A stretch of DNA of 64,000 nucleotides from Amphibalanus amphitrite. Taxonomy: Eukaryota; Arthropoda; Thecostraca; Balanomorpha; Balanidae. The stretch spans positions 558,001 through 622,000 of the forward strand of contig NW_024881825.1 of NCBI RefSeq assembly GCF_019059575.1. The letters run 5' to 3'. How positions within the stretch are numbered: position 1 is the first letter of the stretch; each line of letters begins with the position of its first letter. The position numbers and the translations under genes are program-made. Positions 35,484 through 48,700 of this stretch are shown here, piece after piece. The notes below the pieces were generated by a model. It made no database searches. It saw nothing but the letters and a program-made list of their open reading frames with translations, and was not told the DNA's origin.

Positions 35484-37412
35484 CGCCATTCAGAGGGGTG
35501 AGTAGAGGTCCCATAGCGGAGTTGGCATCCGCTCCGTCCGGCCCGGTGTCACCGCTCTGACACCGGCACACGCGGACTGGTGCGAGGATCAGAGGGTGGT
35601 GCATTGTCCAGCGCAGCACTGCTTTGAGACACTGTGGTTAAAAAATGACACAAATTAATGGGTTGTATACTGCATAGGATGAGTGGCCTCGTGGGAATGA
35701 ATAGACAGGTGATCAAGGCCAGATACAGAGAAGAGAGGAGAGAGAGAAAGAGATTGAAGAGAAAGAAAGATGCGTCCCCTGGATGGCAGCAGTGCTCCGA
35801 GACGAAGTTTGTTCTATCGGCAGAGTCACGTCGGACACCACTATTGCAGTAAGTCGTGCCCGTATTGGCCGGCCTTCCCTGACCAGTCGGACGGCAGGCG
35901 CAGTCCGACGCAAGACCACTTTCTCTCCACATAGTGAGCCTATGGCCGCAGTGTGTGATAAGCTCGGTTACCCCATCGAACGGATGGCACCGGTCGCCAA
36001 GTCGCGGAAATCTGCGGAACCCGCCGGCGCACAGTATTTGGGGGGCGTGTTATACCGGTTTTTATAACTATTGATGGCACAGCCGTGAACAATTTAGGCA
36101 TCGGACGCGCATATCTCCAAATGCTGGTTTGTAACTAGGTCATATAGCCAATCCTTATGCAGTCGGCATTACGTGCTGCGGGTTATAATGCCGACTAGGT
36201 ACTTATGAGAAGAAGCTCTGTACCCCTTCCTAGAAGACTTAGACCAGCATTTATGTACCCAGCACGACTGAAGGACACATTATTTTGTCTGTGTCATGAG
36301 GTGATAAAGCTGGATGGGGAAATACATAGATGTAACGGATGTAAAGCGCTCGTTTGACGTTTTCATCGGTTCGACGGTTCGGTGCCGATTTTTTATTGCG
36401 ACAAGGCAAAGCAAAGGTAAACTTACGAATGCATATTTTTGGGTTTCTTTTAATGAATAAGTTTTTCACTGCATTCGGCAAACAACAAAATAAAGATTAC
36501 ACTATCAAGACTCATCAACCGATATGCAATATCATGACCCCCATGTGGCAACGGGACCGACTAACGGGTTCGGTGATATATGGAAACGTTGTCTTCATGA
36601 TTCGTGAGTCATGAGTAATGTCCAGGTCACATCCAAATTCAATTTGGAGCTGTATTGGTATAGCCCACTTCATCTGCCTTCACTGGGTCTGCTGCGAGTG
36701 TTGGCTCTCCTGCCGAGAGTCGGCATTGCGCCACCGGTCCCCCCCCCCCCCCGCCCCCCGAGAGGTGCCGGTGACGGTGACGGCCAAGGTGCAGTGGTGA
36801 CTGGTGAGTGGTGACCTACACCAGTGGATTGGTACTGGTGATGGTGGCGGCCAAGGCGCGGTAACTGGTGACCTACTCGAGCGAGCGGTTGGTACTGCAG
36901 TGGTGGTGAGGCGCTGGGTGGCGGGATAGGTGTTTGTGTCCGTGAAAGCCAATGCCGGCCTGTTTGACGCCTCAATAATTGTGTAGTATACCTACCTTCC
37001 AAAGGATGAGGACGCTCTACCGTTGGTATTGTCCTGTCAGAGGAGTGAGGCCACTCACTGATGTCGTGATGGTTGCAGCACCTTTCATCTGATTACAACG
37101 GCACGTCCTTGCAGTGCACAAAAGAAAGCCTCAGGTAATAAGTGTCAAAATGATCACTTTGTTTTTTTTTTCTACGTCAGGCCATTATTACATTTGAACG
37201 CCGGGAGATGTTCAATTAGCTCTCTAGCTTACAGTTTACGATAAGTAGACTTCATTTATAGGTACCTATATAATAATAAAACGATCTGCAAGCTAAAATT
37301 AGCGAGGGCACATCCGGCCAATGAAGCAACGAAGTTAACGTCTTCTTGGAGGCAAAAAGTCACCTCCAAAAATTTGGTGGAGGGTGGTGCTAAGCAGCAT
37401 TGGTTAAGCAGA
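35484..37412. other. Intergenic stretch, no supported gene
   Basis: Contains a purine-rich tract (35728-35772), a C homopolymer (about 36740-36757) and a small tandem duplication with GGTGACCTAC and GGCCAAGG motifs (36765-36905). I recognise no coding region. Confidence 0.5.
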
Positions 37413-37420
37413 CTGAAAGC

Positions 37421-39241
37421 CAGGGGCGGATCCAGGAAAACTCCAAGGGGAGGGTCATGAATCGAAGTGGTGCCCCTACCTATACCCAAAATTAAAAACT
37501 CAACGGATTTCGTCCACTTCATTTTGGTGGTGCCCCCATTTTCAGTTTTTTTATTTTTTTATTTTTAGTCAGTATCTTAACTCTTAGCCACAACCACATT
37601 TACCAATTGTAAGCAAGTATATATGAATGTGCTATGTGCATAGATGCTATGTGTATATATGTTGTGGACGCTGAGTAGTGAGTAGGTACTTACCAGGAAC
37701 GTTATCAGGTAAGCAAATCGTTGTCAGTCCGACGAACTTGACCCTGGCGTCCTATAGGGTCTGTCCTTGACACTTCAGGCTTGTCAGGGGCACCAAAGTC
37801 CTTTAAGGGACACCACAAACCTTTCAGGGGCACCTACGGCCTTGTAGGGGCGCCACAGGCCCGCCAGGGGCACCACAGGCCTGCCAGGAAGTAGGGGCAC
37901 CACAGGTCTAGCAAGTATACACGACAGGCCTGTCAGGGGCACAACGGACCTGTTGGGCCCATGAGCACCCCTAGGGGCAGGGGCACCACAGTCCTTCCAG
38001 GGGCACCGCAGGCCTGTGAGGGGCACCAGCGGCCTAGCAGGGGCACCAGTCAACACAGGCCTGCCAGGGGCAACACAGACCTGCAAGGGGCACCAGAGGT
38101 CTGCCAGGAGCACCACCGACCTCGCAGGGGTAACTTGGGCCTGTCAGGGCCCAGGGGCACCACGGGCCTGTCGAGAGGCACTTCAGGCTTTTCAGGGGCA
38201 CCATAGTCCTCTCCGGGCGCAGGGGTAGCAGGGGCACCAGAGGCCTGCCAGGGGCACTACAGGCCTAGCAAGGGCACCACTGGTCTATCAGGGGCACCAC
38301 GAGCCTGTCATAGCCAGGCATCTCAGGCTTGTCAAGGCCCAGGGGCACCACAGGTCTGTGAGGGGCACCAGCGACCTAGCAGGGGCACCAGTCAACACAG
38401 GTCTGCCAGGGGCGCCACAGACCTGCCAGGGGCACCACAGACCTGCCAGGGGCACCAGAGGTCTGCCAGGGGCACCACCGGCCTCGCAGGGGCACCTTGG
38501 GCCTGTCAGGGGCACCACGGGCCTGCCGAGGGGCACTTCAGACTTTTCAGGGGCACCAGTCCTCTCCGGGCGCAGGGGGTACCAGCGGCCTAGCAAGGGC
38601 ACCAGAGGCCTGCCAGGGGCACCAGCGGCCTAGCAAGGGCACCAGAGGCCTGCCAGGGGCACCACAGGCCTAACAAGGGCACCACGGGCCTGTCAGGGAC
38701 ACCTCAGGCTTGTCAGGGCCCAGGGACACCACAGTCCTTCCAAGGGCACCGCAAGCCTGTCAGGGGCACCAGAGGCCTGCCAGGGGCACCACAGGCCTAG
38801 CAAGGGCACCACTGGCCTGTCAGGGGCACCTCAGGCTTGTCAGGGCCCAGGGGCACCACAGTCCTTCCAGGGGCATTACAAGCCTGTCAGGGGCACCAGA
38901 GGCCTAGCAAGGGCACCACAGGCCTGCCATGGACACCACAGGCCTGCCAGGGGCACCACCGCCCTTGCAGGGGCGCCTCAGGCCTGTCAGGGGCACCACG
39001 TGCCTACCGGGGACACTTCAGGCTTGTCAGGGGCGTTACAGTCCTGTCAGGGCCCAGGGGCACCAGGCCCGTGGTGTCCCTGCTAGGCCTGTGGTGCCCC
39101 TGGCGGTCCTGTGGTGCCCCTGTCAGGACTGTGATACCCCTGATAGGCCGGTGGTGCCCCTGGCAGGTCTTTGGGCCCCCGGGCCTCAAGGGGGGGGGCC
39201 ATGACCCATGTGACCCCCCCCCCCCCTTGGATCCGCCCCTG
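37421..39241. mobile_element. hAT-like non-autonomous transposon loaded with a minisatellite
   Basis: The ends are inverted repeats CAGGGGCGGATCCA (37421-37434) and TGGATCCGCCCCTG (39228-39241), flanked by the same 8 bp CTGAAAGC at 37413-37420 and 39242-39249. An 8-bp duplication with a CAGGGG terminus is the hAT signature. The 1,821-bp body is almost entirely a roughly 20-bp minisatellite; no transposase is present. Confidence 0.88.
37770..39190. repeat. 20-bp minisatellite (CAGGGGCACCACAGGCCTGC) with inverted end
   Basis: About 70 units of 20-21 bp. The first part is in one orientation; from about 39067 to 39175 the units are reverse complements (GGCCTGTGGTGCCCCTGGC). Higher-order blocks repeat, for example GTCCTCTCCGGGCGCAGG at about 38210 and 38562, and GTCAGGGCCCAGGG at about 38142, 38715 and 38841. 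The unit starts with CAGGGGC, like the transposon terminus. Confidence 0.9.
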
Positions 39242-40135
39242 CTGAAAGCTACTGAATAGTGAATATTTTTGTAAATATCCCACCCAGATCATTGGATTGT
39301 ACCTGCCACTGCAGTTTCTACTATGTAAATTGTCACACTACGCTAGCTTTCATCCCACCAACTTTCGCACGGTTCCAATAAGCCAAGTTACAACTAGGGT
39401 AGGTACAGGTCTCGCGGGTTTTAGCGGTAGGTCGCTCGGCGGGCGGGAGGGCAACTAGTTCCGCCCCTGTATCGGCGACCCTTTGCTCCGCCCAATTACG
39501 CACGAGCGTGTACTACATCACGTAGTAGCGTGGGGGAGGGGAGGGTTAGGGTGGCAGCGTGTGTAGAGGCTAGAACCGGTTTCTACCGCCTGGGCCGGCG
39601 ACCCGTCATGCGGTCAGGAGACAGGGAAAGGTCAGAGGTCGCATACAATGTGCGGTGCTGTGCCCCGTCCTCTCCACGTGCTGACCGGCGCACGACCCCG
39701 TCCGTTGGCCAATCGGTGTTGAGCGGTCAAGGTCGCCCGTAGCCAGCGGGCTGAGTGAGCCGGCAGCGTGCCGATCCAAGGTCGTGAATAGTATTAGCCG
39801 GTTACCAATGGGGCCGGCAGACGACTGTTTAGCGCTGTTATTTCTTGGGGACGTTTCTGCTAATTATCCGTGACCTGATGAGGCCGGATATCGTGTCACA
39901 CTACAGTTTTATTTTCTGCCGCACTCTAGTTCCAAAACTACCAGACACAAAGCTTACCGCAGAAAATGTTTTATGGATTTTTGACATCATTTTTAAAAGA
40001 TAGGCATTTGGGTTCTGGTTACACCAATGTTATTTGTTGTTATCTTTGTTATTTTTAAAACCAAATCTATATGAGTCGCTTGAAGAAGCATCAAACCATA
40101 TGATAGGAGATAAATATGCCTTAGCCTTCGACTTT

Positions 40136-40765
40136 TAGGGGGAGAGGGGTCCGAAACGACCTTTCTCCCTTTTTCAATCCATGTCTCCCTAAGTATTGTA
40201 GGTATCGTCAGTCGTCACCAAACTTTCAGGGACCCTCTGGGCATCAATTTTACACCATGCGGGGCCGTCTTTTTCCAGAGAGTATGATAGGTTGGCCAAA
40301 AATGACATCAGAATAACGTCATAGGTCTGCAATTTTCGACAAAGAAAACTTTTGCGGGAATAGCTGCCACGCCTACAGTTTTGAACATAGATAACAATGT
40401 GCAACACAATAAGATGTATATCATTAAAGCATATTATTTCAGCAATCATCATATTATTTTCCAAAAATAACCGAAAGTTTTCTAAACTTCGAGAAAATCT
40501 TGATGATATAGAACCTAGCCCGCGCCCCGTAGGGGGAACGCCCCCTTGTCCTTTTCCGTATATATCTCCTAAACGACTGTAGATATCGTCACCAAACTTT
40601 CAGGGCCCCTCCGGTTATCAATGTTACACATTGTGGGCAAAATTTATCCAGAGGCTATGATAAGTTGGCCGCAAATCTGACGTCATGTTCTGCCATTTTC
40701 AACAAAAAAAGGTTTCGCGGGAAGCGCGGTCAGGCCTTGCAGTTTTGAAGATAGAGAAAAATATT
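40136..40765. repeat. Two diverged direct copies of a ~250-bp repeat
   Basis: Segments about 40150-40400 and 40530-40755 share, in order, CGTCACCAAACTTTCAGGG, a GTTACAC/TTTTACACC block, ATGATAGGTTGGCC/ATGATAAGTTGGCC, a TGACGTCA-like motif, GCGGGAA and CAGTTTTGAA. They look like old tandem copies of an unidentified repeat. Confidence 0.65.
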
Positions 40766-40788
40766 CCGAAAATACTCCGGCTTCAAAA

Positions 40789-40828
40789 ATCGACTCCGAC
40801 TCCGACTCCGACTCCAGCTCCGACTCCG
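40789..40828. repeat. (GACTCC)n hexanucleotide repeat, first tract
   Basis: About six units of CGACTC/CAGCTC type. Confidence 0.85.
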
Positions 40829-41166
40829 GGCATTTCCCTATAAGTCCATATCATGATAGAAAAGTTCATGTCGGAGGTCTTTTTATCTTGCCTGAGACAA
40901 TCATTCGCGCGTTCCATGGCCTTACATCGCGCAGTTATAGATACTCTAAAAATAACGTTCAGTACCATAAGCAGTTTCTAGCACCACCGGTCTTCTGGTT
41001 TTTCGCTGAAAATGATCGTCCAAAACAGAAACCTTGCCTTAGCTTTGACAAAGTCTGGTTTGGAAACATCAACGAGCATAATATTTCCAAGCAAACATGT
41101 GTAGGGCATGACTTTGAGCTATGCCAAATTAACTCCGACCCCGGAGTCGACGTCAGTAAGATTTTG

Positions 41167-41253
41167 GCGACTCCGACTCCGACTCCGGTCAAAACTATAG
41201 ACTCCGACCGACTCCGGCTCCGACTCCGACTCCGACTCTGCAGCCCTGGCCGG
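41167..41253. repeat. (GACTCC)n hexanucleotide repeat, second tract
   Basis: The same hexamer as at 40789, interrupted by GGTCAAAACTATA, ending ACTCTGCAGCCCTGG. The two tracts are in the same orientation about 340 bp apart and may belong to one unidentified element, but no inverted ends or target duplication could be shown. Confidence 0.75.
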
Positions 41254-41743
41254 CTATCCAACACCGTTTAAATTTTGAAAATCGGCCGGTAACTTTCCGA
41301 GATCTTGGGGGCGGGGCGAAACGTTCCCCCCTCCCCCCCCCACGGGTGGTAGGGCCCGCCGATAGCCCTACGGGACGGGGGCTAACGCGGTCCATCAATA
41401 TGCCAATTATCAGATCAATAGCTCGACTTTTTGGAAAACTTACGGTGAAAAAAATCACAATTGACATAAATTTGTCAAACTCCCATTTTCGGCCCATCTA
41501 TGCTGATCTATGCCAGCTACGATTTTTTGTATAGACATACGTGGCGATCCGCCACTTATGGCGAGTTGTTCGAGAAAAATGAGAGGAGGGGTTCGTTCGA
41601 CCGCCCTTTCAAGTGCAAATAATAATTGTTATAAAACGGTAACATCGGAAAAATACAATTCATTGTATCTTTCTCAATAAATTATTGTGGATTATTTCGT
41701 AATGATAGATGCATTTTAATAAGCAAAAATATTTTTAGTTGAT

Positions 41744-41919
41744 CTGAGGCCAGTTTTACCAACGGCAAAATCGCCGGCTGCCGGAATATTTTGCCCATAG
41801 CGGTTACTTTTTCCGATCATTAATTATTATATATTTAGGGGTTATTATTTGACCTTGAGGGAGACTTTTAAAAAAATACTGGCAGCCGGCCATTTTTCTG
41901 TTGGTAACACTGGCCTCAG
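41744..41919. mobile_element. Small MITE-like inverted-repeat element
   Basis: About 40-bp imperfect inverted ends: CTGAGGCCAGTTTTACCAAC at 41744 and the complement of CTGAGGCCAGTGTTACCAAC ending at 41919. Both continue to a CGGCTGCC block. It is 176 bp with no coding capacity. No target duplication was found, so it could also be a simple inverted duplication. Confidence 0.6.
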
Positions 41920-42069
41920 CACGCTTCCATTCTATTCTATGCCTAAACCTATCACCCTGGTCCAGCTCCTCCCAACCCCTGCTTTCATAGACATGCCACA
42001 CCGCCCGAGCTACAAGGCTGGCGGCGAGCGCCTCACCCCTCCCTACACGCCAAACAGCGCCGGGCTCTC

Positions 42070-43155
42070 GTGACCTCTAGCCTCACCGCCCGAGGGCTCG
42101 GCCGTTGTCCAAGGACGCCCTGCGCGCGGGCCGCAGTGATAGCCTCTGCTGAGTCCCGCTTCCATTCAACGTTTACTACGCGCTGGGTTCATTCATGCCT
42201 CTGTGTTTCAGCGTCCTACCCGTTGGGTGGCGCCACTGTAGTCATAGGCGACTGCAGGGAAGCCGCGGTCAGAATGCCCCAAACGGCGGATTTTGAGGTT
42301 TTCTTTAAATTTCTCCGAAACTATCCGGCATACGGTTAAACCTTTTTCCATGATCATGGTAGGGAGCTATACGAATAAATCGGTCACATCTTCAAGCCTA
42401 CAAAGCTGAAGACGAAAAAGATATAGCCGGAAAGGCAAAGCCTACCCTTAAAACCCGCGAGACCTGTACGTACACGCGAAACAAAGTGCAGCTGAGTGGC
42501 AGCAGTCTAGCTGCACATAAGACCCGGAAAACGTTCCGTGCACCGATATATCGGCGACCGCCGGCGTTTCGCTCGGTCGCGGAGCCGTGAACCTTTGTCC
42601 TGTTGGCCAATCAGTAGTCGTATGGTCGTGGCGCGGGCGTGGACGGGGGCCGGTTACACACATAGCCGGCCTCTGGCCTCTGGCTGCGGCCCGTGATCAC
42701 GGGTGGATGTTGGGAACTGAACATGGCGAGCCGCGCCAGCCAGCGGCGCCCCACGCGCGGCTCACGAACCACAGACGGTAACACTTGACGAGTGAACACC
42801 TACATCGCAAACATGAGCCGGTGGGTAACGATGAACGGCGGGCAAAGACAGGCGCCCCATTCCCCACGGCACGACACCGGTCAATGCGGAAATTAAAAAC
42901 TGTCAAACATACCTTTTCAACAAGAACCTACGCTAGTAAAACTTCGACAGAACAGGGTGTTACGTGCTTGAAAATGGAAGAAAATTGTTAGCTTTGCAAA
43001 AAAAAAAAAAAAAAAAATACCAAGTAACCATTGGTATCGAATACCTACTTGCAGCGTGCAAAATCACTAAAAGCTGCTGCAGCCTGCAGCATTACCAAAC
43101 CGTTCAAAAACTGTGTTCAAATGGCTTTAAGCCGGTTGACCGGAAGAAGCGGCCT
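42070..43155. other. Intergenic stretch, no supported gene
   Basis: A GC-rich segment around 42540-42780 and an A homopolymer at 43000-43017. Short frames show no recognisable domain. Confidence 0.5.
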
Positions 43156-43205
43156 TGCACTGTGTATACACAGTGCATACCTGCTCACTATAGTGAGCAG
43201 GTATG
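43156..43205. repeat. Two overlapping perfect palindromes
   Basis: 43156-43177 (22 bp, centre GTATAC) and 43176-43205 (30 bp, centre CTATAG) are each exact self-complements and share two bases. Each could extrude a cruciform or form a stable RNA hairpin. They border a GC-rich segment. Confidence 0.9.
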
Positions 43206-43499
43206 ACCGACCGACCCGGTCGTCCGATCGCGTCGCCCACGGGGACGGACGGGGTGTCCCCTGCAGCCGCTCTCCGCCGCGCCGCGACCCTGGACAGCCG
43301 GCGCCGAGCGCGCCTGTCGAAAACCGGCCGGCCGGCCGCCCGGCCGCTCTGTAGAAAGGAGAGCCCACTTTCACTGGTCGCGGGCCGAGTGCGCGGTGCG
43401 CCGGCCGCCGCGTGACCCTGACCCTGCCCCTCCGCTGAGACCGACAGGATGGCCGGTCGGCGGCCGGCGCTGCAGTGGACACGCACCCTTCCCACTCAT

Positions 43500-45589
43500 G
43501 GATGATAGTTGCATTATGAAACCTGGGCCTGCTGTGAAAGGTGGCTCCTTGCTGATTTCAATTAATAGTATTGCTCAAAGGTACAGTTGCGAACAGTGGC
43601 AAGTCAAAGTAAAATATGTCCCGTTCCTAGACCTGTTAAAGGGAGATAATGAGCTTTCTTTTTTCTTAAATAAAAATTACTCGACATCTATACTATTTCT
43701 GCTATAGTTTCTATAAAATATGAAAATTTCCTAGCACATTTTGGTATGTGAAAAAGGTTTTTATTTTTGCAAAAAAGAAGCAGTACCTACTTGCAGTACT
43801 TGTAACACCCACCGAAATGCGTTGTCCTTCTCTATAAAAAAAGTCGCAGTATATATATGGCGCTTTTGTTTCAAACAGCGACGCTTGGGTTTTTGTTTAT
43901 GTTATCGCCTTGTCGTTGCTTGGTTGTAAGGATTCTAATTTGAATTAGAGTTAATTCGGTTTAGAATTAATTAGATTCTAATTCGGGGGTACATAGTGCC
44001 TACTCTTCTTTGTTTCCAAGTATTATTTTGCGCCACAAATGAACGGCATGCGCCAGAAACGCAGCCAAATCTTGCGATTGCGACTACGAAATTCATTATT
44101 TTGGCCTCAGAGCCTGAAGCGAAAAATACAAGCATATTTATTTCAAAAAGACTTCAGGTTTGTCGAACGGTGTTATGAGAATTTTGATAACAGTACTGCA
44201 TAAGTTTTTCAGTATGCCGCAAAAGTGTTGTATCTATCTTCTTTTATTGTGCAGTCGGCGGGACCGATTCAAAATTGAGTCGTTGCTACTAAAATAGCAG
44301 CATATGGCGACAGATGATGAACAGGAAAAATAGTTGCGTAAATTTAGACATAAACCACCCCAAACCATGAATATCTTTTGAAGGCACTATAGACGACCAT
44401 TAACTAACTAGATGTGATGAAGATCAAATGTAATGAATACGCTCATTTTACAAAATTACATGCAAGTACCAAAAAGTGATGTAAGTACTTATTCAACGGT
44501 CATTTTCAGCGCTCCCCGCTAACGTGACTTCAAGTTGAGATATTTGCGGCAAGGTACCGAATTGAGCAAAATGGTTTTAATTTACATTATAACTTGTTGT
44601 GTTTTGTCAGAAAATGGTCCTAACTCAGATTTTGTGGAAAAAGGTCATAATCTCCCTTTAACGTTCTATGGTGACAGTTCTATGACAGACAGTTCTATAG
44701 TGACAATGACCTCCGACGGATCCACCCGGTCATCCGGGTGGGTCGATCATTGAGATTGGCGAATGGCGACTTCCCATTTTCAGAAATATATGTAGGCAAT
44801 AGACAAAGACATACTTATAGTTGTTTGCAAAGTCTCATCTCAGCCCTCAAACGATGTTGATAAATAGCACGCTAAATTGTTGGATGCATCGATCACACAC
44901 TTGGGTACTCTCGAAGAACCGCATAAAACAATTAAACCATAAATACGCACATGACCTAGCCTAAAGGTAGGTAATCCGCGCCAGATGCGCCGTTCGTTCA
45001 GCGGCCGGCTGCACGGGCGGCGCTCCGGTCCGTCCCGTGAAACCCGTCTTCACGAGCTGACCGGGGGGCTGCCGATCGACCCCGTCAGAGGTCCAGCGCC
45101 AGCCGCTGTGTCCGCCGCACATGCACTGAAAACAATTTCACCCAAAACTGGCGAGTAAACCGGTGCCTCGCGGGTACCCCTATCCGCAACCATTTTTAAC
45201 CACCCTCCCAGGAGTCAATTTAGGACATAACACTTTCGCAATTCACTCTGGAGAGTAGTAACCCTCCACGACTATTCGCACACCAGTGGCTCGCGACCCC
45301 TCCATCGAAAGGTATTCATCGACGCCTACCTGGCAGCAGCGCCCCTCAAACCCCTAGGAGATGGGGTTACCCTCCACGCCTACCCTTCGCCGACCATGTC
45401 ACGAGGGCCAAAAAAACTCCCACGCTTGACAATATTTGCGGGAAAATATCTATATTATAGCAATCTCACACCTAGAAAACATCGGTGAGAAAGTTTCACA
45501 TCGGTGGGAAAGATCAAATCGAATTCCCATAGAAATTTCGACATGACTCAGTCACCGGCAGTCATGCAGACCGCCCGAAATCAAGGAGA
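43500..45589. other. AT-rich intergenic stretch, no supported gene
   Basis: Mostly AT-rich with a local hairpin-forming AATTAGA/TCTAATT cluster at about 43930-43985. Nothing recognisable is encoded. Confidence 0.5.
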
Positions 45590-45599
45590 TGTGTCGCCG
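45590..45599. other. 10-bp target-site duplication of the I-type retrotransposon (3' side)
   Basis: TGTGTCGCCG at 45590-45599 is repeated exactly at 51231-51240, on either side of the element. Confidence 0.88.
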
Positions 45600-45619
45600 T
45601 TCTTTCTTTCTTTCTTTTG
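45600..45619 (-). repeat. (AAAG)n 3' tail of the non-LTR element
   Basis: TTTC repeats on the + strand (AAAG read along the element) lie between the 3' UTR and the target duplication, the position of a retrotransposon tail. Confidence 0.75.
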
Positions 45620-45744
45620 TTGAATAGGTGCTTCGGACCTTGCGGACCATTGCGCACCGTTTGTGTTGATCAATGATATACTTATATACGTAGCATGGTT
45701 AATATATTGTGAAGTCTAGTGTGTTGTGTTGTAGTATGTGAATG

Positions 45745-48700
45745 TTATAAACGATTTATGAGATTTGTTGCGGTAAGATATGAAAATAAGAGATGTAAGA
45801 GGTCTTCATAATCATTTCCTAATAAAACCGGTACCGTAAGTTGCAGTGCATTCTGCCTACAATATTGATGCAGAACGTTTCTTTCATTATCATATTTGTG
45901 GCAGTGCAAGAGGATATGCTCAATACTAAGTGGCACTCTGCAATGGGGACAGGTGGGCCGAGGCCGGCGATCAAAAATGAATGAGTGAGTATGGTAAGTA
46001 TGGCCGATGCGAAGTCTAGCTAGCGCCTTTTCTTCTTTTCTGGAATGTCTAGTAGAAGATGACCAGCATCCGATCTTTGGTTTGATTCGATAAAGATGTG
46101 AGCCTGGTCCGTTGGTATTCCAATTGAGTTGCCAAAGATGATTGCAGCGAGATTTGATGGAAGTGCGAATAGAATCAATATCGAAGTGTGCTTGAGAAAT
46201 GTGTGGAAGTTCCAAGGCTTTTTTGGCATAGTGATCAGCCATGGTGTTTCCCATTATGCCAGCATGACCAGGTATCCATAAAAACTGTACTTTGGTACCT
46301 ATCTCCGAAAGGTGCTGGTGAATTTGGGCTATACTTATGTGTGTATGTTGTGAGGTGTTCAAATTCTGAAGGCTTTGAATAGCGGACTTCGAGTCGGAAC
46401 AAATGCAAGCTCTCTGGACACGATATTGTTTGATCAGCTGGAGTGCGACTAAGATTGCATATAATTCAGCAGAATATATTGACGTGTTATTGATGAGCCT
46501 CTTCCGCATCCTAATGAAATCTGGAGAGAAAATGCCTATACCGGTGAGGTCGTTAGCTTTCGACCCATCTGTGTATATGAAACGATATGTTGCATTTTCT
46601 GTCTGATATTTCAAAAACGTTTGTTGGACCTCTTCAGGCGAGAGAGACTTTTTGGATGTTGTGAAAAGCAAAGAAATAGCGAGATGATGGAATAACCATG
46701 GTGCGAACCCAAGACGAGCTAGTGGAAGAACAGCAGGCATGTTGTAACCCAATTCTTCTTCATATTTTCGAACTCTAGATGCTATCGTAAGGCCTGTTCG
46801 TTTTTCGCATCGTCCGAGATAATTAAAATGTAGTCGAGGGAGCACATCTAAAGCTGCGAATGCTGCATGCTCCGGAAACTGTTTAATCTTCGCATAATAT
46901 CGTAAGGTAAGGTCGATGCGTCTAATGTGTAAGGGAAGTATGTTTGCTTCTACTTGAAGAGAATGTATTGGAGAGGTTTTAAGGGCGCCTAATGCCAGCC
47001 TAAGAAAATTATTTTGTACAACCTCTAGCTTTTGCAGAGCTGCATGGCTACCGCCAGCGTACATCACACAACCATATTCTATCACTGGAAGAACAAGTGC
47101 TTTGTAAAGACGCAATAAAGTAAGTCGATCTGCGCCAGCTGGTGTACTAAGCAGACACCGGAATAAATTAAGTCTTCTTTGGCACTTTGTACGTATGTGT
47201 TTTATGTGTTTGTGCATATTCAACCGTGGGTCAAGGACGACTCCTAAGAACTTAAAGTGAGGTACCAGTGGAATATCTTTGTTTTTCAAAGTTGGAAGGC
47301 GTGAAGGTCGAAGAGAAACATGCTTCGAAAAGATCATCAATGCAGATTTCTCTGGAGAAAATTCTAATCCGTATCTATCAGACCATCTTTCAAGATTTTC
47401 GAGTGCAGCTTGTAATCTTTGAATGCCTACGTCATAATCGGGTGTAGTGCACCATATGGCACTATCATCCGCAAATAAAGAAAACTTAACTCCAGAAGGA
47501 ATATCATGGAATAAGTCATCAATCATAATGTTAAAAAGCAGAGGAGAAAGACAGCTGCCCTGCGGAAGACCGTTTTCAGTTTCAAAGAAGTCGGAAAAAA
47601 TCGAACGACGCCTAACTCGAAAACGTCTGGAACCAGTGAGGAAATTGAGTAAGTAATAGCCCAGATTTCCTTTAATTCCAAGTTGCTTGAGTTTCCAAAT
47701 CAAGGCTGGCTTGTAGACCATATCGTATGCACTTTTAATGTCTAGGAATATTGCTGTAGTGTGTTGTTTCTTTTTGTAACCTAGTCGAATATCGCTTTCA
47801 AGTCGAATTAATTGATCTACTGTACTATGATTGTTTCGGAAGCCACATTGAAATCTTGAAAGCATGTCCTGCTGCTCGAGAATGAACGAGAGACGCTTAG
47901 AAACAATGCGCTCCAAAAGTTTTCCTAAGCAGCTTGTCATGGCTATAGGTCGGTAACTGGTAGGATTGTGTGTCGCTTTCCCTGGTTTTAATAACGCTGC
48001 TACTGTACTTGTCTTCCATTCTTCAGGAAATAAATGATTGGCAAAAAGTGAATTGAACGTTTTGAGAACCAAAAGTCTCGAACGCTCTGAAAGATTGCGA
48101 AAGAAGGCGTAATGTAATTTGTCCGGGCCGACTGAGGTGTTCCCGGAGGCACTTATGGCATTGTTAAGTTCTTGGAGAGTGAAAGGAACATTATAACTTT
48201 CGTCATTGTTAGAATGAAAAGATGCATGATCAACCTGAAAACGTCGACGTACTGCAGCCACAAAATCTGGAGAGTATCTTGCGTCGGAGCATAGTGTGTG
48301 AAATTTGTGATGCTAATGAATTGACAACTTCCTTTGGTTCACTAACTACACGACCCGTTGGAAGATGGATAACTGGGAAAGTTGCACTTGTCTGCTTCCC
48401 AGTCATTCTACGGATCAAGTCCCATATCTTACTGAGTGGTGTACTACAAGTGAATGAAGAAAGAAAATGTTGCCATGACTCACGCTTAGCGATCTTGATA
48501 ATACGCTTGGCGTTTGCGCGCTCCTGATTTCGTGAGATTAAGGCCTGGTCCGTTCGGAGTCTTAAATATGTACGAAAGGCTCGCTTTCGCTTAGCGATGG
48601 CCTGCTGCACAACCGGTGACCACCATGGTACTGCTTTGCCTTTTTTACAAGCTTTTGTCATTGGAATGCTCTGTTTGGCTGCCGAAATAATTGTTTCTGT

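Noticed and set aside
37961-39292. Pro/Gly/Cys-rich open frames (for example 38288-38602, 38358-38633)
   Set aside because: They follow the 20-bp minisatellite, occur on both strands and shift with unit length. They are not genes.
40789-41253. The two GACTCC tracts as ends of one transposon
   Set aside because: Both tracts are in the same orientation and no target-site duplication was found, so I list them only as simple repeats.
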